DNA from: Amyloporia xantha
Taxonomy: Eukaryota; Basidiomycota; Agaricomycetes; Polyporales; Adustoporiaceae
Direction: 5' to 3'
NCBI GenBank assembly: GCA_036971615.1
Contig: JAYKKR010000012.1
Span: forward strand, 124,001 to 188,000
Length of the DNA stretch: 64,000 nt
A program made the translations under genes and the position numbers. The notes under the pieces are model-generated. The model made no database searches, was not told the DNA's origin, and was given only the letters and a program-made list of their open reading frames with translations. Position 1 is the first letter of the stretch. Each line of letters opens with the position of its first letter. This document shows positions 1-12,700 of the stretch, one piece after another.

Positions 1-1055
1 TTCTCGCCTTCAAGTAGTGTCGGCCGAGGGCTATAATATAGCCTTTAGATACGGCGCGGCCCGAGTGCGCCATATTTCCGTAGTATATTCTCGCCTTCAA
101 GTAGTGTCGGCCGAGGGCTATAATATAGCCTTTAGATACGGCGCGGCCGAGTGCGCCATATTTCCGCGGTATATTCTCGCCTTCAAGTAGTGTCGGCCGA
201 GAGGGTATAATATAGCCTTTAGATACGGCGCGGCCGAGTGCGCCATATTTCCGTAGTATATTCTCGCCTTCAAGTAGTGTCGGCCGAGGGCTATAATATA
301 GCCTTTAGATACGGCGCGGCCGAGTGCGCCATATTTCCGTAGTATATTCTCGCCTTCAAGTAGTGTCGGCCGAGGGCTATAATATAGCCTTTAGATACGG
401 CGCGGCCGAGTGCGCCATATTTCCGTAGTATATTCTCGCCTTCAAGTAGTGTCGGCCGAGGGCTACAATATAGCCTTTAGATACGGCGCGGCCGAGTGCG
501 CCATATTTCCGCGGTATATTCTCGCCTTCAAGTAGTGTCGGCCGAGAGGGTATAATATAGCCTTTAGATACGGCGCGGCCGAGTGCGCCATATTTCTGCG
601 GTATATTCTCGCCTTCAAGTAGTGTCGGCCGAGGGCTATAATATAGCCTGTAGATACGGCGCGGCCGAGTGCGCCATATTTCCGTAGTATATTCTCGCCT
701 TCAAGTAGTGTCGGCCGAGGGCTATAATATAGCCTGTAGATACGGCGCGGCCGAGTGCGCCATATTTCCGTAGTATATTCTCGCCTTCAAGTAGTGTCGG
801 CCGAGGGCTATAATATAGCCTGTAGATACGGCGCGGCCGAGTGCGCCATATTTCCGTAGTATATTCTCGCCTTCAAGTAGTGTCGGCCGAGGGCTACAAT
901 ATAGCCTTTAGATACGGCGCGGCCGAGTGCGCCATATTTCCGCGGTATATTCTCGCCTGCAAGTAGTGTCGGCCGAGAGCTATAATATAGCCTGTAGACA
1001 CGGCGCGGCCGAGTGCGCCATATTATCGTGGTATATTCTCGCCTTGAAGTAGTAT
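1..1055 (+). repeat. Left subterminal tandem array of the outer KDZ element (86-bp unit, about 12 copies)
   Basis: A unit of 86 (sometimes 87) bp repeats from base 1. Each unit holds two CGGCCG palindromes (GTCGGCCGAG and GCGCGGCCGAG) around an AT-rich core, TATAATATAG. Copies differ by a few substitutions such as ttta/tgta and cgta/cgcg. The same unit recurs in both arms of the foldback element and, inverted, at 59,740-60,469. Short ORFs here are repeat artefacts. The repeated palindrome suggests transposase binding sites; that is inference. Confidence 0.92.
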
Positions 1056-1267
1056 ATTCCGCCCTATTGTTTCCTTTTCTACGCTTTAATTATATGCATT
1101 TCAATAAATCTCATGCTGTATGTATAATAATAATAATGCCTCGCCATCCATTAGGCTTTGCAATCTGTCATTCATCACGACGTTTCGTGTGTGGTCAGGT
1201 CAGTGGTGTGACTACAATTCAAAGTGCAAGGACTGATTGGCCATTTCCGACGGCTCCATACACCCCA

Positions 1268-1583
1268 CCCAAGACACGCGCAGAGACAGGGCCATCTTAC
1301 ATGTGTCCTTCAAAGGATCCAGCTGTGTGGACCCTTTGTGGGACACAGATCCAATGGCCATCTCCAGCGGCAGCATCGCGCTATATTCTACCGCTATACA
1401 TATTTCATGTACGCTAAGGTCATTTGAACTGGATCTACCCACCTACCAGCATCTAATACATATTCTCGCCCAACCCAAGACACGCGCAGAGACTGGGCCA
1501 TCTGATATGTGTCCTTCAAAGGATCCAGCTGTCTGGACCCTCTGTGGGACACAGATCCAATGGCCATCTCCAGCGGCAGCATG
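1268..1583. repeat. Hairpin-forming direct repeat, family a (two copies)
   Basis: About 110 bp at 1,268-1,377 recurs at 1,474-1,583. Each copy folds on itself: GGCCAT near the left pairs with ATGGCC near the right, and ATGTGTCC and AAAGGATCC pair with GGGACACA and GGACCCTTT across a short loop. The unit is therefore an imperfect inverted repeat that has been duplicated directly. Confidence 0.75.
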
Positions 1584-1674
1584 CGCTATGGAACCATGGC
1601 GCCACCATGTCCAGACGCGCTATGCAACCATGCGCCACGTACCTTGCCTGCCACATTGTGAGGCGTATGGCACG

Positions 1675-2281
1675 CAGGTGTTATGATGTGCTGGCGCTGT
1701 TGGACGGGGCCATTTCATCCTTGCTACCCTGGGTCACCCAGAGGAATCGAATCACCGTCCACGTTTTGAGAGTACCCCTGATGCTGATGGACAAATCAGC
1801 TGCATCCGGAGTACTCATGGCGCGGAGGGCAACTCGATTCCACTGGTGAACGTAGAGAGCAAGGAGTTAATGGCTTTATCCAACAGCGCTTTGCATGAAT
1901 CCCGCATCCATGCAGACCATAACTTTGAAACTCACGTTAGAGAGTCCGACTCCAGACAGGAAGACTTGCCGGCGGCGACGGGCGCCAGCAGGTGTTATGA
2001 TGTGCTGGGGCTGTTGGACTGCGCCATTTCATCCTTGCTGCCCTGGGTCAGCCAGAGGAATCGAATCACCGTCCATGTTTTGAGAGTACCCCTGATGCTG
2101 ATGGACAAATCAGCTGCATCCGGAGTACTCATGGCGCGGAGGGCAACTCGATTCCACTGTTTGAACGTAGAGAGCAAGGAGTTAATGGCTTTATCCAACA
2201 GCGCCATGCATGAATCCCGCATCCATGCAGACCATAAATTTGAAACTCACGTTAGAGAGTCAGACTCCAGACAGGAAGACC
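1675..2281. repeat. Hairpin-forming direct repeat, family b (two copies of about 292 bp)
   Basis: 1,675-1,966 recurs almost unchanged at 1,989-2,281. Within each copy the left half (from GCTGTTGGA) resembles the reverse complement of the right half (ending TCCAACAGC), and GAGTAC at the centre pairs with GTACTC. Each copy could fold into a stem of over 100 bp with mismatches. The ORF across this region (1,846-2,562) follows the repeat and is not supported as a gene. Confidence 0.78.
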
Positions 2282-2284
2282 TGA

Positions 2285-2811
2285 CTTATGTTCCTCCGAG
2301 CCGCATACCTGTGGCTCAGAAGGACATAAGTCAAATGGGCCTTGTCCGGCGGAAACGGGCGCCATCCGATGGCGAAGTGCATGCCGCGCTGATGCTCGCT
2401 GTTGGGAGATGGAGCTATCGCTCGCCAGACAGGGCGCCTTCCTCTGTGTCACTCGGAGCAGCATACCTGCGGCTCGGAGGGCCACAGATGGAAGTTGCGC
2501 TGTCCGGCGGCGATGAGCGCCATCCGATGGCGCCATGCATGGCGCGCTCATGCTCACCGTGAGATGGTGCTATGGCTCGCCAGACAGGGCGCCTTCATCT
2601 ATGCTCTTCAGAGCCGCATACCTGTGGCTCCGAAGGTCATAGATGAATCCGCCTCCTTAAGCGGCTATATGCGCCATCCGATGGCGCCGTGCATGGCGCG
2701 CTCATGCTCACTGTTGGGAGATGGCGCTATGGCTCGCCAGACAGGGCGCCTTCATCTATGCTCTTCAGAGCCGCATACCTGTGGCTCCGAAGGTCATAGA
2801 TGAAGGCGCCT
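2285..2811. repeat. Hairpin-forming repeat, family c (four copies)
   Basis: Four hairpins share a GAGCC / GGCTC stem around the loop GCATACCTGT or a close variant, at about 2,285-2,330, 2,438-2,494, 2,594-2,645 and 2,746-2,811. The last has the longest stem, beginning GGCGCCTTCATCTATG and ending with its exact complement. Spacer sequence (GTTGGGAGATGG, CGCCAGACAGGGCGCC) is repeated as well, so whole hairpin-plus-spacer units were amplified. Confidence 0.8.
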
Positions 2812-2894
2812 CGTTCAGCGGCAATATGCGCCATCCGATGGCGCCGTGCATGGCGCGCGCAGGCGAGGCACATGGTGCGCAGCCGGCGTGATGT

Positions 2895-3300
2895 GCTGGC
2901 GTTCTCGACCTGCATGATTCTTCAATGCTACCCTGGATCAAAGCATCTGAATCGAATCGCCATCCAACCATTGTTGGATGGCCATCCGATTCAGCTGCTT
3001 GAATACCAAGGCCATTGAAGAATTGGCTGGCGCAGAAGGACGTCATGCATTTATGCACTCACCGCGCAGACGAAACGGATACATACGCCACCTGAAAACA
3101 CCCACCTTTGACATGGCGCGATGTCCAAAGAGCATGATTTGCTGGCGTCCTCGAGCTGGGCCATTCGTCAATGCTACCCGAAGTTAAGCGTCTGAATCGC
3201 ATCGCCATCCACATGATTGGATGGTAATGTGATTCAGCCGCTTAAATACAAGGTCCATTGGACGAATGGCAGACGCTGGGGACGTCATGCACTCATGCTC
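2895..3300. repeat. Hairpin-forming repeat, family d (two copies)
   Basis: About 2,895-3,060 and 3,130-3,300 are diverged copies (shared TGCTGGCGT, TCAATGCTACCC, GACGTCATGCA). In the first, GAATCGCCATCCAAC pairs with GTTGGATGGCCATCCGATTC, and outer arms CTTCAATG / CATTGAAG also pair. The second keeps the same arms with mismatches. They lie between the family c hairpins and the 3' end of gene F1. Confidence 0.7.
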
Positions 3301-3374
3301 ATAAAGGCAGCGACAAGAAATACATACAGACGACGGCGAGATACACCTACGACATGGCGCGAAGAGACCCGGTC

Positions 3375-4127
3375 TCACTCCTCATCTGGCAACAGCACCT
3401 CTTTGAAGGCGTCCAACATCCTGGTGAGGTCGCCGGCATCGCGATGGCGGCTCTCGGCGACGGGTGACCAGGCGTTCGACGTCATCCCATCGATGGCTGA
3501 CCGCTCTCATATCGCGGTAGTTGACTTGATAGGTGTCGCCGCGACGCTATGCGGCAATCGATGCAATTTATGTGAATGAATGTGTTGAAAAAGTGGGAGC
3601 GGGGTGGCGACTTACTCTGTCATGCAGTGGATACTTCCACCATGCTGGAAGGTGACTGGGAGGGTCGTCTGGCCAAGTCCACCACGCGGGCTCGGTTTCT
3701 GTGCGCAGCTTCTGTAGCTGCAAGGATGGCGGCGAGGCGAGCGGCGTGAACGGCTGTATCTCGAGGACGTGGATCCGTGGGACGGCCCCAAAGACGGTGG
3801 CGTCGCTGATCTTGCGGACGACGTCGGGGAGCTCGACGTCGGTGACGCCGATGAGGGCGAGGCGGCCAAGGCAGTCGCGAAGGGCTTCCTGCTGAGCGTC
3901 AGAGCAGACACGTTGGGGAAGGCGAAGCTTACCATTTCCATGCGGAGGCCAATCTCCCACCGCGCCAAGGTGATGTCGAAGCCAGCCACCTTGTCTCTAC
4001 CGGCGGCGACAGACATGATGGTCGCTAGCGCCTGCTCGCAGCGCCAGGCATAGTATGAGATCAGTCGGCGGTTGATAGCGATGAGGCTGGAGAGGGACTG
4101 TTCGCGATTCTTCAAGGCGAGAGCCAT
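3375..4127 (-). CDS. Gene F1: uncharacterised KDZ-element protein with WWxW motif
   Basis: I do not recognise a named family. Exon 1 (4,127 to about 3,933) begins MALALKNREQ and is helical, with arginine-rich segments. It stops at a GT donor after GLRMEM. The next exon (from about 3,880) ends in the motif WWTWPDDPPSHLPAWWKYP. A GTAAGT donor near 3,620 leads to a last exon ending LLPDEE before a stop at 3,375. The tandem genes F2a and F2b of the inner element share this exon plan, helical start and double-tryptophan motif, which supports it as a real gene. It starts 275 bp from divergent A1, so the two probably share a promoter. Exon joints are inferred. Confidence 0.62.
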
Positions 4128-4402
4128 TGCGCCTTGGGGTGAATGGGTTGGTAGACCAAGGCGAAATGCAAGGCGAATTTGAGGAGTCGATGGTGGATCG
4201 GGTGATCGCCTCGAGGGAAGGTCATGGCGAAGATCCGTCGGAGATAAGCATCGGCCAAGTATCTGAAGGTGATCGCGTGGATATGATCCGTTGTTGATAA
4301 GGGATCAGGAGGCAGGGGCGTGAGAGATCGCCATTCAGTATGAAAAGGAAGGTGTCATGGATCACAATAAGCCAATTGTCATCTGTCCGCAGTGATACGA
4401 CC

Positions 4403-7400
4403 ATGGCCCGCACGAAGAAGCAACATGTCAGTGGCGATGCGGTGTTCGTGCGTCGCGAAGAACGGCGAACTGCAAGAGGCGCCCGTCACATACGTTCCCA
4501 AGGAAGCACCGCTACCGCGTGCGCATGTGCCGACAAGCGCATCAAGATCGCCGTCAAAATCCCCTCTAAAGCCGCGTCTCATGACGCATATTCAGAACCC
4601 GTGCAGGAGCATGTGGTGTTTGACGATGTGATGCCGATGAAGAGTCTGCACAAGGTGAGTACCGTCGCCTTATTTGGGTCGCTCAATGTCAACGCCGAAG
4701 GCGGGCAGTCGCAGAACGACTTTATGCGCGAATGGCTTCCACTTCGCGATGTGTATCTAAGCCACATCATCGAGCTAGAAGCTCCACCAGGTGAGAGACG
4801 ATGCAGCAAATGTGCTGATGCGCATGGCGATTGGCGCTGCTTGGAATGCTTTGGGCGCCCCGTGTATTGCGAGGACTGCCTGCAGTTGACGCATCGCCGC
4901 ATGCCGCTGCATCGGGTGGAGAAGTGGGCGGATGGGTTCTTCGAACCGGCGTGGCTTCGGGAGGTTGGGGTGCGGATGCATCTCGGGCATGATGGCGAAC
5001 CATGTGTGGATGCGGAGTCCCCGATCACGCCGCTGGATGGGGATGCTGATAGCGATGGCGAAGACGACGACGTGAGTGACGCCAGGGACAATGAAGAGGA
5101 TGAAGAGCCAATCAAAGCGGACTCGACGGGCGCCGCGAAGTCACTACGCGTTTGACACTTTGACCATTGTAGATGTTACGGGGATGCATAGCCTGGACGT
5201 TGTGTGGTGTCGTTGCGATAACAGGTTCACTCGAGACCTGCAACTATTGGACATGGGCCTCTATCCTGGGAGCACCAAGCGGCCACGCACTGCGTTCACA
5301 TTTCGCGTGTTGGATGATTTTTGCTTACCAACAAGGAGTGCAAAACCTCGGGGATGAATTACTACAGCAAGCTTCGACGTGTCACAAACTCCGCGTTCCC
5401 GCATTCAGTGCAGGTAAGCCGCTATGTGCATATGAAGCTGTTTCGCCGTTGAGAAGGGGCTAGAACCGTTACAGAGAGCTTCTGCGGGTGTCCCGCCAAT
5501 GGCGAAACCTCAAATACCGCAAATGGCATGGATATGGTCATGGCGCCTCCAACGCGATACCCGCCGGTGGCCTCGCTTTGGGGTGCCCGGCATGTCCCAA
5601 GCCTGGCGTGAATCTCGCTTCCGGATGGCGTGATGACCCCGTACAGTGAGCCATGTAAGACGTTTTTTGGGCGGCATGTGTAACGCGATAGCAGATGGAA
5701 GTACATGAGGAGCATCGTAATGGACGGCAACTTTAGCGCGGAGCATCTCAAGATGCGTCGCCCAGAGGATGACGTCATTCTCAGCGATGGCGGCAGCTTT
5801 CATGGTGGGCGACGACACCTACAAGAAGCATCTCGCTGTCGCCATCGAGCATAAAGAGGTCCGTGATCGACTCCTAGTGGATGAACCGTTGGACGCTCAT
5901 AGCCTATGTAGAAATCCTTCTGTCACGATCATCGCGCCGTCAACCAGGCGAATGCAGATCGCCATAACCTTGAAGCCACGGGGATTGGCGCCGCGGCCTG
6001 TGCGCGCCATGGGTTTTTCATGCCTCATGCGGTGGTTGATTTCCAGAAAGGCGAGAGGTAAGTGGTTTGCTATTTCCTTTGTTCACTTACACCCGCCATC
6101 AGACAGATGAACATGGATTACGCGCTGAGCGAGGTGCTCGCCACCATGGCGGGTATCCAGGTGCTGCTGGTGATGTACGACATCATGTGTCAATACAGCA
6201 TCAATCTCATGAAGCGGTTTGGGGAGAGTGAGTATTTGCACATGCCGCCGAACGTGGAGATACGGCGCGGAATAGGCCTGTTTCATGTCCACGGCCATCA
6301 AGACACATGCTTTCCTCGCTACTCACCCAACTTCATTCCCGGTGCTGGTCAGATTGATGGCGAAGTGATTGAAACCCTTTGGGCGCCGTTGAATCTCATT
6401 TCGGGTAGCACACGCGGCATGACCACAGCACATAGAAAGGAAGTCATTGACGATCACATGAATGATTCCAATTGGAAGAAGTTGACCGGGATGGGTGGGC
6501 CAACCTTGACATTGGTGGAGAGGTTGATTGACTGTGGTTTCAACAGCGAACACCCTTGTTAGGAAATGGCGAAAGGCCAAAGCCGGCGCCATGGAGAGCG
6601 GGGACGTGTTGGAGTTCATTGAGAGATCGAGCACGGAGGAGCAGCTAGGAGAGTGGCGAGCCGCTGAGGGCGAGGCGCTCGCCATGCGTGATGCTAAAAT
6701 CAGCGCGATGGATGTCTTTGACGTGCAGATGAGAAAGGGTGAGAGTGCACAGTATAGGGTACGGCCATGATTAATGATGTGGCGCAGCACCCACCCGGAT
6801 GCAGATCCAACTTCAACTAACGCAAACGGAAACATCGCAACATCGCCATCAGGGCGTAGCTGCATGGATAGCCACGGGCATGAAGATTCAGGAATTGCAG
6901 TAGGTAGCGTCATTGAACATCGGGTGCCAAGCTCACAACAGGTCTTAGGTTGGTCATTAGCCAACTGAAACGGAAGATGGGCCGACATCCGCTGGTGGCG
7001 GACCGCCTTGCGCTGGAGGAGCGCCGTCAGCGCCTTCAGAAGCGTATAGTGACATTCGAGTCCAAAGCGGCTTCGTATGTTCCACTTGTGGCCGAGCCCG
7101 ATGGGAATGGCGCCGCAGAGGCTTATGACGGGTCTGAATGGGATGCACTGGAGGAAGATGTCAATCCTCTTGATGAGATTTACACCGGTGAGATCGATTC
7201 TGGAATCCAGCCTGAGAGCGCCATCATTTCGCTTCCATCGCAGCTTGGCTACGATGTTGTCGTGGCCAGCGGTTTAGAGGACATCGCTTCGGAGGAGTTG
7301 AGTTTGCGCATTGGGCAGGCCAATGACGCCCTTCATCAGATTCGCCTCGCCATTGGTTACAAGTCAGTGCTGTTTCGTACGGCGGTTCGTCATGCAAAGA

Positions 7401-7967
7401 GCCAGCGCCAAAAGCTCCGGTCCTGGGACGAGGGTCATCTCCACGCAGAGGGCGGTGCTAGAGAACGTGCACATTTACAGTCAAAGCCGCCACGCCATCC
7501 TCGCTCTGAATCCGACTGACGCCATCAAAGCGCGCTTCCGTGCCATTCAACATGATGACCTCAAGGCGATCACCGCGCTGCTGGACAACTCCATCCGAGG
7601 AACACGGCAGGACAAGTTGTCCTGGATATGGACCGTAGACATCGAGGGCGATTCAACGCAGTCCAACTGGTTGACGGAGTGTGAGTGCGCTTGTGGTCCG
7701 TCCAATGCCCGCAATGCTGACTGCAGCGCGCCAGTGCATCGCGTCAACTGGTTCCGTGCAAAATCACGTAAGGATAGGTGGGCGGAGGAGTTTGTCATGG
7801 TCACGGCAGAGATGGCGTGGACGCAGGCGAGCTTCCATAACAAGGCGAACCTATGGCGCTCCCGCCTCTATGGGCCTCCAGGTCATGTATGCTATGCGCG
7901 CCGTCAGGTCTCGCTGTGGACGTGCATGGCGGAGCATGCCGCTTCTCGCTTTAATACATGTGTGTGA
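4403..7967 (+). CDS. Gene A1: KDZ transposase with CxC2-type cysteine cluster (outer element)
   Basis: Order: basic N-terminus; CxC2-like zinc cluster (CSKC, CLEC, CEDC, then H at about 4,795-4,925) ending in the LGHDGEPC segment; the KDZ RNase H-fold core with TIVDVTG (about 5,160), TGIGAAACARHG (about 5,985), YDIMCQY (about 6,175) and the DGEVIETLW glutamate (about 6,355); and a helical C-terminus ending YARRQVSLW. The Asp/Asp/Glu set expected for cut-and-paste transposition can be read. Introns seen include a 46-nt one at 5,072-5,117. Two frame breaks remain against A2: one T missing in the T-run near 5,318 and one extra G near 7,427, both homopolymers. It is either recently inactivated or mis-sequenced. 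It converges on B1, with 67 bp between stops. Confidence 0.9.
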
Positions 7968-8034
7968 TGGTTCGCCATTCACGACCCTACTAGATACACA
8001 AACATAGACTTGACACAAATACAGATCTGTGTAT

Positions 8035-9300
8035 TCAACCATAAGTCCACTCCATCCAGTGCGGTGCCTTGACATTCATCGCGGCGTGCACTGAGTCCCT
8101 CATAAAATAAGCGTAGCATATGCGCTCTCCATCGCATCTCTGAACGCCATGGCGCAGAAGCTTTCCGCAAAGCGCAACTACGCTACCCGCCTTGTAGTCT
8201 ATAGCGATATTTGGACCATCCAGCTGCATTTCCAATGCGCCGTAGCTCCCTACCGTGGTGAGAAGGTCGAACCACTGCTTGCGCGAGTTTTGTCGCGGTG
8301 TAGCGGCGTCTCGCGATTGCTGATGACCTGAACGCCATTGAAGATCGAAGACCAAGCGCTTACTATTGCGGGATACTCCACTTCGCCAAGAAGCGACTCC
8401 ATGCATGTATGTCCCGCAGCATACAGGTCGGGATGCATGATGGACATCATGGCGGATAGGATGGCGGCTGATTCACGGATGGCGGTCAACCATCGCCATC
8501 CACTCTGGCCATCTTTATCGCGTAAGCTCGCCGAAGGCAGCATTGGGTCCAATGGGCCCTGGATGTATGCGCCGTCATTCGCCAGTCATCAGAGTTAACG
8601 GATCGTCAGCGTACCGTGTGACCCAGCGCGTGCCATCCTGGAGACAGATTGACAGTCCCCCGGAGGTGTGGTGCAGGTTGATCGATCGCGGAAATATGCT
8701 TCATGGTTTCGCCAACTGACCCCCGGGGCTTTACGCATCAGTTGTGTTGATAGGTGGGCCGTCGCCAATTGTATCTCTCTCTGCCGACACAGCGTAGTGA
8801 GCGCGGTGCATGGCGGAAGATGAATGCGCCCACCTGGTGATTCACATGAAGGACGCCCGGAAGCACCCATGCTAGGATGCGCGAGTGCTGGTCGAGGAGC
8901 ACGCAGGGTTCATCTAGAACCACGGTGGTGTCTGGGAGGAGAGGCGGCCATTTAGTCTTGAGCTGCGCCTCCAGATTCACGTTCTGTCCGGTGTTGCCCA
9001 CGCCTATAGCATCAGAATAGCGGTCAATGTCCCAGGATAAGCGCACTACTTCCCAGTCAGCGCAGAATGAGTAGATGCCCACAGCATCCAAGAGTACACA
9101 CCAGGTTTGATATATGCCTTTGCGAGCTGGTGCGCGATCTGGCTGCATTCGACGACGATATCGGCGCGGATATGTGTGGGAGGCTGTGGGTTTCTCGGTT
9201 GTCCGGCTGCATTCCGAAGCTTGTGTAGCCAAAACTGAAACATATCGCGCATGCAAGCTGCCAATGTGTCGCTGAGCTCCAAGCCGCTGCCCGCTATCAT
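8035..9300 (-). CDS. Gene B1: TET/JBP-family 2-oxoglutarate/Fe(II) dioxygenase (outer element)
   Basis: The family oxidises 5-methylcytosine or thymine in DNA using Fe(II) and 2-oxoglutarate. Exon 1 (from 9,300) is the helical fungal N-terminal part; later exons include KWPPLLPDT and the CTTPPG segment. The double-stranded beta-helix core has NRETPLHRD (iron-binding HxD at 8,292-8,300), then LLRHGV (distal His) and GERICYAYFMRD (Arg for the 2-oxoglutarate carboxylate). Just after HxD the frame breaks, with one A missing from an A-run at 8,288-8,291; B2 is continuous there. It is tail-to-tail with A1 and divergent from E1, the arrangement known for fungal KDZ/TET-JBP pairs. Activity depends on whether the break is real. 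Confidence 0.87.
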
Positions 9301-9750
9301 GGCTTACAGACAAGAGATGGATGGAGATACACGCCCCATCTCGCATTATTGCTCAATCTGCCATCTACTGACCATGCTGCAACAGCATGTCCATTAGCTT
9401 TGCACACTTGTTTGGTTGATCACATCGTTGAGCAAGCGCCGGCAAGATCAGGCCCAGCCGATCGGCAAGGCGTGATCCGGTGATCGAGGCGCGTCATTGG
9501 CATGTGGACCGCGATTCTCGACCACGGCGCCATTACGCCGGGGCCTCGGCCTGTGAGATGCCGCGCTCCGCCGGAGGGATGCCGGTCGGGTCTGCCCCGA
9601 CATGGACGCTTGCAGTGTAAGAGAGATCAGTGGGGTTAGAACAGGACGAAAGTATCACCGGAGGTGAGACACGTCTGGGCAAATGTTCAGTTGGGAGTGC
9701 CCAAGTGTCTGTCATCCTGAGAGCATCTCGGTCTGCTTGTTGTCCTCGCC
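9301..9750. promoter_or_regulatory. Shared upstream region of B1 (-) and E1 (+)
   Basis: About 450 bp separate the divergent starts of the dioxygenase and accessory genes. No ORF with paralogue support lies here. The inner element has the matching gap of 457 bp (41,715-42,171). I see no TATA box I would trust. Calling it a bidirectional promoter follows from gene layout only. Confidence 0.45.
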
Positions 9751-12700
9751 ATGGGAATAGCTATCCTGCAGGCATATCTAGACAAGATCCCAGAGCAAAT
9801 AGAGCGATGGCGCAACACGAAAGGCACTGCGAGGGCACCCATTGTCGATGAGGCTGTCAATATCCTCATGGAACAATTTGCAGAGCTGACAGATAAAAAT
9901 GGCCTGAAAAAGGTCAAACCAACAGTTCATGGCATTGTCATCTTCGTCATTCACACATTTCTATAGTCCCTGGGGACCTATTTCAGCAACCACTACCGAA
10001 TCGTAGAACCCCAGGTGCCCATCCCTGGAACGAAAAAAGGTCAGCGAGGGATATGTATCAAGAGGAGCACAAAACAGAGCTGCTCAGGGTGGCCAACGAA
10101 AGGACGGGAGGACGAGGTCTGGCCCACCAGGAGATAGGCGCATACACCAAGGTAGTGAGCGAGTATTGGGGCAAACTGGATGAGGACGCAAAGGCGGACT
10201 ACCAGATGAAGGCGGATGCGTTCAACAATGACGCCAAAGAGGTCAAGGCTGGATCTTCGGCGTGAGTGGGAGCGCGACCTTTGTGCTAAGTTAACGGCAG
10301 CTGATGGCGACGCAGGAAAGCGGACAAGGAGCTCATTCCGTTTCTGAGGAAATACGCTCGAGAGGCATACCGACGCCATGGTGTCAGGATCTTTACGTTG
10401 AGTAGCTACAAATCTCCTGATGGGAGAGTCGTCATTCAGGAGTGAGCAGGCAATTTGTATCGCCTCTCACCGCTCTGACCGCTTTTCACAGACACGACTT
10501 CAACGATGAGATGGAGAATGGAAAAGCCTTTTCCAAGGTGGACGATTGGCATGCAGATACGATGGTCAAATGGGCCAAGTACAGCACAGAGGCATTTGAT
10601 AGCAATCGCGAGGCGAGCGTTGACAACGGAGAGGGAACGTCTCGCGGCACACGGCGAGAGCTGCTGGTCGACGATGGCGGTCTCCCGTTGATACCGCCAA
10701 TGGATGGCGAGGATGCGCCATCCCTGCCTGTGATGAAATCCATGATCAGAGACTTTCTGTCTACTCACTACCGTAAGTCTTGATCCACACGGCGCTCACA
10801 AAGACGCTGATGGCGCCATAGAACGGGCTGCAGGAAGCGCCAAAGAGAAGTGCCCTTGGCGCGCGCTCAAAGTGCGTGGGGCTGAATTTATAGAAGCAGG
10901 AATGGTGCCAGACGGCTTCCAATTCGACGATCCGTCGCATATGGTCAGGAAGGACATCATCGCGGTCCTGCATCATTGGAGAGCGGCGCAAGAGGCAAAC
11001 AAGGGGCAGTGCGCGTTCCGCTTCAAGGCATACCTGAAGAGCAGGGGGACGAGGATTCGGAGCTAATCCCTGCTGTGTATGAGGCGGCGAGAGCACCCAA
11101 AGGCGCTAAAGGCAAGGCGGGCCCCAAAAAGAAGAAAAAGAAGGCGGTGAAAAGCGGCAAGGGCAAAGGCGTGCAACGTCTCAGCACCGATGACGATAGC
11201 GCCGTGGACGACGACACCGAGCACGAGACTTTCAATCTGGACATCGACGTCGGGTCAACTTCCGACGAAGATGATGACAGCGAAGATGCAAAAGGCGCCG
11301 CCCCCAATTGGGCGCTGCTTTCACGTAGACGGCGTCAGCAATGGCTGGAGGCGGCATCGCCATCGCCAGAATTTCGCGTGATCGTGGACGCGCTGCCTCG
11401 CATGATGGTAGTAACTTCATTTTTCTCCGTAAACTAAGGCTTACCTTGCGAGTGATAGAGTGGGCTGAAGACGACAAAGCGGGCACCGGAAGGCGCCGAC
11501 TGGGCGACCTGGCACAACCCGCATCGACACTTGTCCTATATGGTTCATCGCCACGCCAATGGGCTCGATCCAGTGCTGAAGTGGCTCGACTCGAAGCCTT
11601 ATTTGAACAAGTCCGGCAGGCTGACAGGGGACGTCGGCATGATCGAACAAGTGCTCCTCGTGATCGCCATGATAAGCCGCGATCTGACGGCAGCACAGTT
11701 CGCCTTCCAGGATCCCGACGCCCCGCCTTCGGATATTCCACGCCATGTCAGCGAGAGCGCCATACCCTTCGCCGTGATTGCCCAGAGACTCGACCCACAT
11801 GTATCATCGTTGTGCGCCCTGGTGAAGCAGGCCCAATCTGTGCAAGGCGATGCGCCATCCATGGAAGGTAGCTCTGTCACCCGCAGTAGCACTGCGGCCG
11901 CGGCGCAGCCAACACCTTTGGAGGCCCCACCACCGGTGTTGAAATATGGTCCACCACCGCCCCACGTTCCCAGACAGGGGAAGCCATCACCTCGCCCTCC
12001 CATGATGCCCACTGGGAATCTCAACAAGGGTCCACCTCCCCCACTCCGTCCGAAGCCTCGCCATTTGCAAACCCTGCGGGCGGAACAGGAGCGTCGTACG
12101 CCGGACCCGCCAGCGGCATTGGCGAGGGAAGCCGCGCCAATCCTCACATCCCCTAAGATAAGGCGATCGCGAGACGCGCATAATGGCCAAGTAGCTCAGC
12201 AATCCAGCTCGCCGTTGCCGGAACCTCTGCGAGGCACGCAAAAACATTCGCTTCCGTTTCCAGTCACAGGAAAACCGCCTCCAGCAAGGCCGCTAATGAC
12301 CACGGGAAGATCGGTCTTTCCATCCATACCTAAGCGTGCCTTGGGTATGAGACCGCGTCCACAACTAGAAGAGAGACCGCCATCAATTGACGGCGCACCG
12401 CCTTCCTCGCCAATGGCGCCAGGGCGCGCACCACCATCCTCCCCCATTGCGCCCAATGACGCAACTGTCCGCCGCGGGAGTATGGATTTCTCCTCCTCTC
12501 CACCTATTGCGATCAATCAGCTCTCACCCGTTCGAGATATGAGGGGCCTACAGGTTCATTTCTCCGACCGTGAAAATCATGACAGTGAAGACGAGAGCGA
12601 CGGCGAGGCCAATCGTGGTCCTTCTCCCTCACTTCCTGTGCCAAAGCGCAAGACACGCCATACAGCTCGGCAGGCGAAGGAGATCAATATTCAGGCACTG

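Noticed and set aside
1..1055. CRISPR-like array
   Set aside because: The whole 86-bp unit repeats; there are no unique spacers, and the context is fungal.
1846..2562. 238-codon ORF in the left region
   Set aside because: It runs through direct copies of hairpin repeats; minus-strand frames are equally open.
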